From Streptomyces sp. CG4 (GTDB lineage: Bacteria > Actinomycetota > Actinomycetes > Streptomycetales > Streptomycetaceae): a stretch of DNA of 64,000 nt. Below are positions 58,771-64,000 of this stretch, in pieces. Made by a program: the position numbers and the translations under genes. The DNA lies in contig NZ_CP163525.1 in the NCBI RefSeq assembly GCF_041080655.1, forward strand, positions 3,038,001 to 3,102,000. Reading direction: 5' to 3'. Each line of letters starts with the position of its first letter. Position 1 is the first letter of the stretch. Below the pieces are notes generated by a model, which saw only the letters and a program-made list of their open reading frames with translations, searched no databases and was not told the DNA's origin.

Positions 58771-59982
58771 TCACTTGGCCGCGGGGTTCGCCGTCCACTC
58801 CTGCCACGTCATGTTCCAGCCGCCCAGGCCGTTGTCGGGGGCGACGGTCTTCTCTGCGCTGTTGACGACCTCGATGACGTCGCCGACGAGGCTGCGGTCG
58901 AAGAACCAGCCCGCGGGGGTGTCCGAGCTGCCGCCCCTGACGTCCCTCAGGCCCACGCAGCCGTGGCTGACGTTGGCCCGTCCGGGCGCGTCCGGCGACC
59001 AGTAGTTGCCGTGCAGGAAGGTGCCGGAGTCGGTGAGCTTCATGGCGTGCGGGACGTCGGGGATGTCGTACTCGCCGCCGAAACCGACCGTGCGGCTGTT
59101 CATGCGGGTGACGTCCAGCATGTCCATCACCACCATCTTGCCGTTGTACGTGGGGTTCCGCGGGGCGCCCGCGGTGATCGGCACGGTGGCGAGCAGCCGG
59201 CCGTCCCGGCGGACCTCCATGGTGTGCCGGGCCGCGTCCACCCGCGAGACCTGGCTGCGGCCGACGGTGAAGGCGAAGGTCTTGTCCTGCAGCCCGTAGA
59301 CGCCGGGCGCCCCCTGGACGTCCCGCAGGTTCAGGTCGACGGTGACCTCGGTGCCGGGTTTCCAGTACTGCTCGGGGCGGAAGTCCAGCCGGGTCCGGCC
59401 GAACCAGTGCGGGCGGATCTCGACGGGCGGCCGTGCGCTGACCCGGACGGCGCGGGCGACGGCGGCGCGGTCGGCGATCTCCCGGTTGAAGGCGAGCGAG
59501 ACGATCATGCCGGTGCCGACGACGGCCCGGTTCTCGGGGGTGACGTAGCCGATGAACCGCTCGTCGGGGACGAGCGTGGTGAAGGTGGTGTGCCGGGCCG
59601 AGCGGTGGCCCTCCGCGTCCTCGGCGACCACGTCGACGGTGTACTGGGCGGCGAGCGCCAGCCGGTCGTCGTCCGGCCGCCAGCTGCGGCCGTCGGCGCC
59701 GATGTGCCCGGGGACGGCGGAGTCCTGGGCGTCCTGCGACTTCACGACGGTCACCCGCTCCAGGCGCCCCCGGGGCACCCGGACCCGCAGCCGCCGGCCG
59801 GGGCGGACGGCCTTGCTGTCGTCGGCGGGGGTGACATGGATGACGTCCTCGGGTGCCGGAGGTGCGCCGGGCTGCCCGGCCGGGCCCAACGGGCCGGCGC
59901 ACCCGGCGAGCAGGGCCGCCCCGGTCATGACGGCGGCCAGCGCGGCTCCCGCGCGCCGTGCGCATCCTTCTACGTGCCTCAC
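58771..59982 (-). CDS. L,D-transpeptidase lipoprotein (YkuD), paralogue
   Basis: A 403-residue paralogue of the gene at 56923. The signal ends GAALLAGCAGP, followed by Ig-like domains and the YkuD domain with HGNYW and catalytic Cys in SHGCVGLRD near residue 342. GTG 59982 is the start; the in-frame 60063 start would add non-signal residues. The two genes are in the same direction but 618 bp apart, so they probably have separate promoters. Confidence 0.92.
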   Translation of the reverse strand: MRHVEGCARRAGAALAAVMTGAALLAGCAGPLGPAGQPGAPPAPEDVIHVTPADDSKAVRPGRRLRVRVPRGRLERVTVVKSQDAQDSAVPGHIGADGRSWRPDDDRLALAAQYTVDVVAEDAEGHRSARHTTFTTLVPDERFIGYVTPENRAVVGTGMIVSLAFNREIADRAAVARAVRVSARPPVEIRPHWFGRTRLDFRPEQYWKPGTEVTVDLNLRDVQGAPGVYGLQDKTFAFTVGRSQVSRVDAARHTMEVRRDGRLLATVPITAGAPRNPTYNGKMVVMDMLDVTRMNSRTVGFGGEYDIPDVPHAMKLTDSGTFLHGNYWSPDAPGRANVSHGCVGLRDVRGGSSDTPAGWFFDRSLVGDVIEVVNSAEKTVAPDNGLGGWNMTWQEWTANPAAK

Positions 59983-60275
59983 GACGGGCTCAACGACCGG
60001 GCCCGCTCCGGGGAAACGTGAGTGCGACGCACGCACTGGGCAGAAGACAGGGAAGGACGACACGCTGGGGAGCCGCCGCGCCCGGCAGGAGGGGCGCCTT
60101 CCGGATCAGCCGACTGCACGGGACGGAACGGGCGACGCCGGTCCGATCGGGAAGGCACCCCCTCCTGCCGGGGCGCAGCCGTACCGGGTGGCCGGGATGC
60201 CGTGGGGCACACCCGGCCCTTCGGCACGGCCGACTGCGCCGCCCGGAGGCGAGCCACTGAAAGAGGGGCCGACAG

Positions 60276-62522
<2,247 letters not shown>

Positions 62523-62548
62523 GCGGCACCCCAGGGGACCAGGCGGGA

Positions 62549-62583
62549 GGGCCGGGTCCTCCCGGACGGGGAGGACCCGGCCC
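62549..62583. terminator. Bidirectional terminator after glgX
   Basis: A perfect 15-bp stem GGGCCGGGTCCTCCC (62549-62563) with GGGAGGACCCGGCCC (62569-62583), loop 5 nt. It lies between the glgX gene and the convergent gene at 62601. Confidence 0.85.
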
Positions 62584-62600
62584 CGCGGTGAGGGAAGGTT

Positions 62601-63125
62601 TCAGCTCAGACCGAGGCTGGCGAGCGCGGTCGTCCAGTCCTTGATCAGGGCGTTCTGCGCGGCGGAGAGGCTGACCTTGTTGGCGCAGACGGCCGTCTTC
62701 AGCTTGTTCTCGACGGAGTCCTTGTCGGCGGAGGTCTTGTTGCCGTAGTGCGGCTCGGGCCAGAGGTTCTGCTCGCTCTTCGGGGAACCGCCGAGTTCGA
62801 GCGGGACGAAGTGGTCCTCCTCGTAGTCCGAGAGGCTGGTGTCGGAGTAGCCGTACTCGACGATCTGCTTCTTCTTCAGCGCCGTGGTGTAGGAGCTGGG
62901 CGGCCGTACGGTGGAGGTCCAGCCGGAGACGCAGATGGTCTTGCCGATGGTGGACTGGGTGACGTCGGGGTTGAGGGCGCCCGGCGTACAGGCCGGGTCC
63001 GGCAGGGGGAGGTAGGACTGGCTGCAGCTCGCGGCGTGGGCGGAGCCGGTGGTGACGATGAGGCCCGCGGCCGCGAGGGCGAGGGCGGAGAGGGTGGTCA
63101 CCAGGGGGCGTGAGATTCGGGACAT
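62601..63125 (-). CDS. Secreted HNH-nuclease-like protein
   Basis: A 174-residue secreted protein with a signal peptide (about residues 1-31, ALALAAAGLIVTTGSAHA). The C-terminal half has DYEEDHFVPLELGG followed by SEQNLWPEPHYG, the D-H...N signature of secreted HNH-like domains often seen in actinobacteria. Nuclease activity is possible but unproven. ATG 63125 is the start. Confidence 0.75.
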   Translation of the reverse strand: MSRISRPLVTTLSALALAAAGLIVTTGSAHAASCSQSYLPLPDPACTPGALNPDVTQSTIGKTICVSGWTSTVRPPSSYTTALKKKQIVEYGYSDTSLSDYEEDHFVPLELGGSPKSEQNLWPEPHYGNKTSADKDSVENKLKTAVCANKVSLSAAQNALIKDWTTALASLGLS

Positions 63126-63501
63126 GTGGGGGTCTCCCGGTGGGGGTACGCCCGGCGGAATTTCCGGGCGGTCATGGGCATGACAGCACCGGGATCATCT
63201 ATGCGAGTAGACCCCTTTGCCCGACCGAGGGCTCCCTTGATTGAACGTTTGTCCACGCACGAACGGCGCGAAACGAAGCCTTGACATGGCCTTGACGACG
63301 GGCCCGGAAGGGGCCTCGGACACGCGGGCAAGGTGGCGTGACGTCTCGTCAACCATCCACCATAGCCCGCGTGAACGCACACTGAACGACGGTTTCCCGG
63401 GTCGGCCGGATCACCTCGGTCAGGCGACCTCGTGATCCCGCAGCTGCCGCTCATGATCAGGCGGCGTTGTCACGAGGCTGTGGAACCCGCACCTCCGGTC
63501 C
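63126..63501. other. 376-bp gap before ABC exporter gene
   Basis: No gene supported. On the minus side it should hold the promoter of the gene at 63125. A stretch near 63180-63300 is lower in GC than its surroundings, which is usual for promoters. No repeats or riboswitch blocks were recognised. Confidence 0.4.
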
Positions 63502-64000
63502 TCAGGCCAGGCTGTCCCGCCACGCCCTGTGCAGGTGTGCGAACCGGCCCGTGCCGGCGATGAGTTCGGCCGGGGGGCCGTCCTCGACGATGCGGCCGTG
63601 TTCCATCACCAGGACCCGGTCCGCGATCCCGACCGTCGACAGCCGGTGTGCGATCACCACGGCCGTACGGCCCCGCAGGACCGTCGACATGGCCCGCTGC
63701 ACGGCCCGCTCGCCCGGGACGTCCAGCGAACTGGTCGCCTCGTCCAGGATCAGCACCGCCGGGTCGGCGAGCAACGCGCGGGCGAAGGCGACCAGTTGGC
63801 GCTGCCCGGCGGAGATACGGCCGCCGCGCTTGCGGACGTCGGTGTCGTAGCTGTCGGGCAGGGCGCTGATGAACTCGTGCGCGCCGATCGCCTTCGCCGC
63901 CTCCTCGATCTCCTCGCGGGAGGCGTCGGGCCGGCCGATGGCGATGTTGTCCGCGACCGTGCCGGAGAACAGGAACGCCTCCTGGGTCACCATGACCACC
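63502..64000 (-). CDS. ABC exporter, nucleotide-binding end (partial)
   Basis: The last 165 residues of an ABC exporter: the Q-loop [16 protein letters not shown], signature ISAGQRQL, Walker [13 protein letters not shown] and the switch histidine VIAHRLST. This form is typical of fused membrane-ATPase half transporters (multidrug/lipid type). The start, membrane domain and Walker A lie beyond the right edge. Confidence 0.93.
   Translation of the reverse strand, partial: VVMVTQEAFLFSGTVADNIAIGRPDASREEIEEAAKAIGAHEFISALPDSYDTDVRKRGGRISAGQRQLVAFARALLADPAVLILDEATSSLDVPGERAVQRAMSTVLRGRTAVVIAHRLSTVGIADRVLVMEHGRIVEDGPPAELIAGTGRFAHLHRAWRDSLA

Noticed and set aside
58236..58865. Open frames in the gap between the two L,D-transpeptidase genes
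   Set aside because: Several overlap on both strands, composition is random-like, and none has a recognisable motif.

Overview
The window comes from a high-GC actinomycete and is very probably a Streptomyces chromosome (core region, not the arms). The evidence is strong third-position G/C in every real gene, many GTG starts, GGAGG-type ribosome sites, and gene content and order I recognise from Streptomyces: gatCAB, ligA, mnmA, a GGDEF/EAL protein like RmdB, a glycine-riboswitch gcvT-gcvH-glyA-sdaA cluster, a ScARP/Scabin-type ADP-ribosyltransferase and a GlgX enzyme. No rRNA, intact tRNA, CRISPR array or phage structural gene was seen. Species-level identity cannot be fixed from the sequence alone.

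Layout. 1-14.4 kb is mostly housekeeping on the minus strand: the GatCAB amidotransferase operon, a cupin, a damaged DUF4267/TetR pair, a c-di-GMP enzyme, NAD-dependent DNA ligase, a MetE-like protein, an SDR, a LOG-family protein and MnmA tRNA thiouridylase. 14.4-23.8 kb holds an orphan TPP riboswitch that points at a cysteine desulfurase, a FabR-like TetR regulator with its divergent target genes, a WYL regulator, a thioesterase, a membrane-anchored esterase, a TRIC-like channel and a secreted M1 peptidase. 23.8-30.2 kb is a complete oligopeptide ABC importer (permease C, binding protein, permease B, two ATPases).

30.5-37.9 kb is a serine/glycine neighbourhood. Two SseB-like proteins and a P-loop protein face the glycine cleavage genes gcvT and gcvH, glyA and L-serine dehydratase, all behind a tandem glycine riboswitch. 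The glycine decarboxylase gene gcvP and lpd are not here. Directly after sdaA lies a 2.07-kb genomic islet (37.9-39.9 kb). It is bounded by a 66-bp near-perfect duplication of the sdaA 3' end and carries only an AbiEi/AbiEii toxin-antitoxin pair. Flanking short repeats resemble integrase arm sites, but no integrase is present.

39.9-51.4 kb contains a glycosyl/glycerophosphotransferase-like gene with an in-frame heptanucleotide tandem repeat, a STAND (NB-ARC) ATPase with TPR-like repeats, a small RHH-VOC-methyltransferase operon, secreted PI-PLC and lysozyme, an F420-reductase-like protein, one complete insertion sequence with a DDE transposase, an ABC ATPase and an EF-hand protein. 51.4-64 kb carries a MerR regulator, the secreted ADP-ribosyltransferase, a beta-propeller lipoprotein translationally coupled to a polysaccharide deacetylase-like lipoprotein, an anti-sigma-type ATPase, an enoyl-CoA hydratase, two L,D-transpeptidases, GlgX, a secreted HNH-like protein and the end of an ABC exporter.

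The observations I rate highest are the AbiE islet with its attachment-like repeats, the orphan TPP riboswitch opposite the cysteine desulfurase, the head-to-head truncation of DUF4267 and TetR, and the frameshift-prone heptamer repeat inside a coding sequence.
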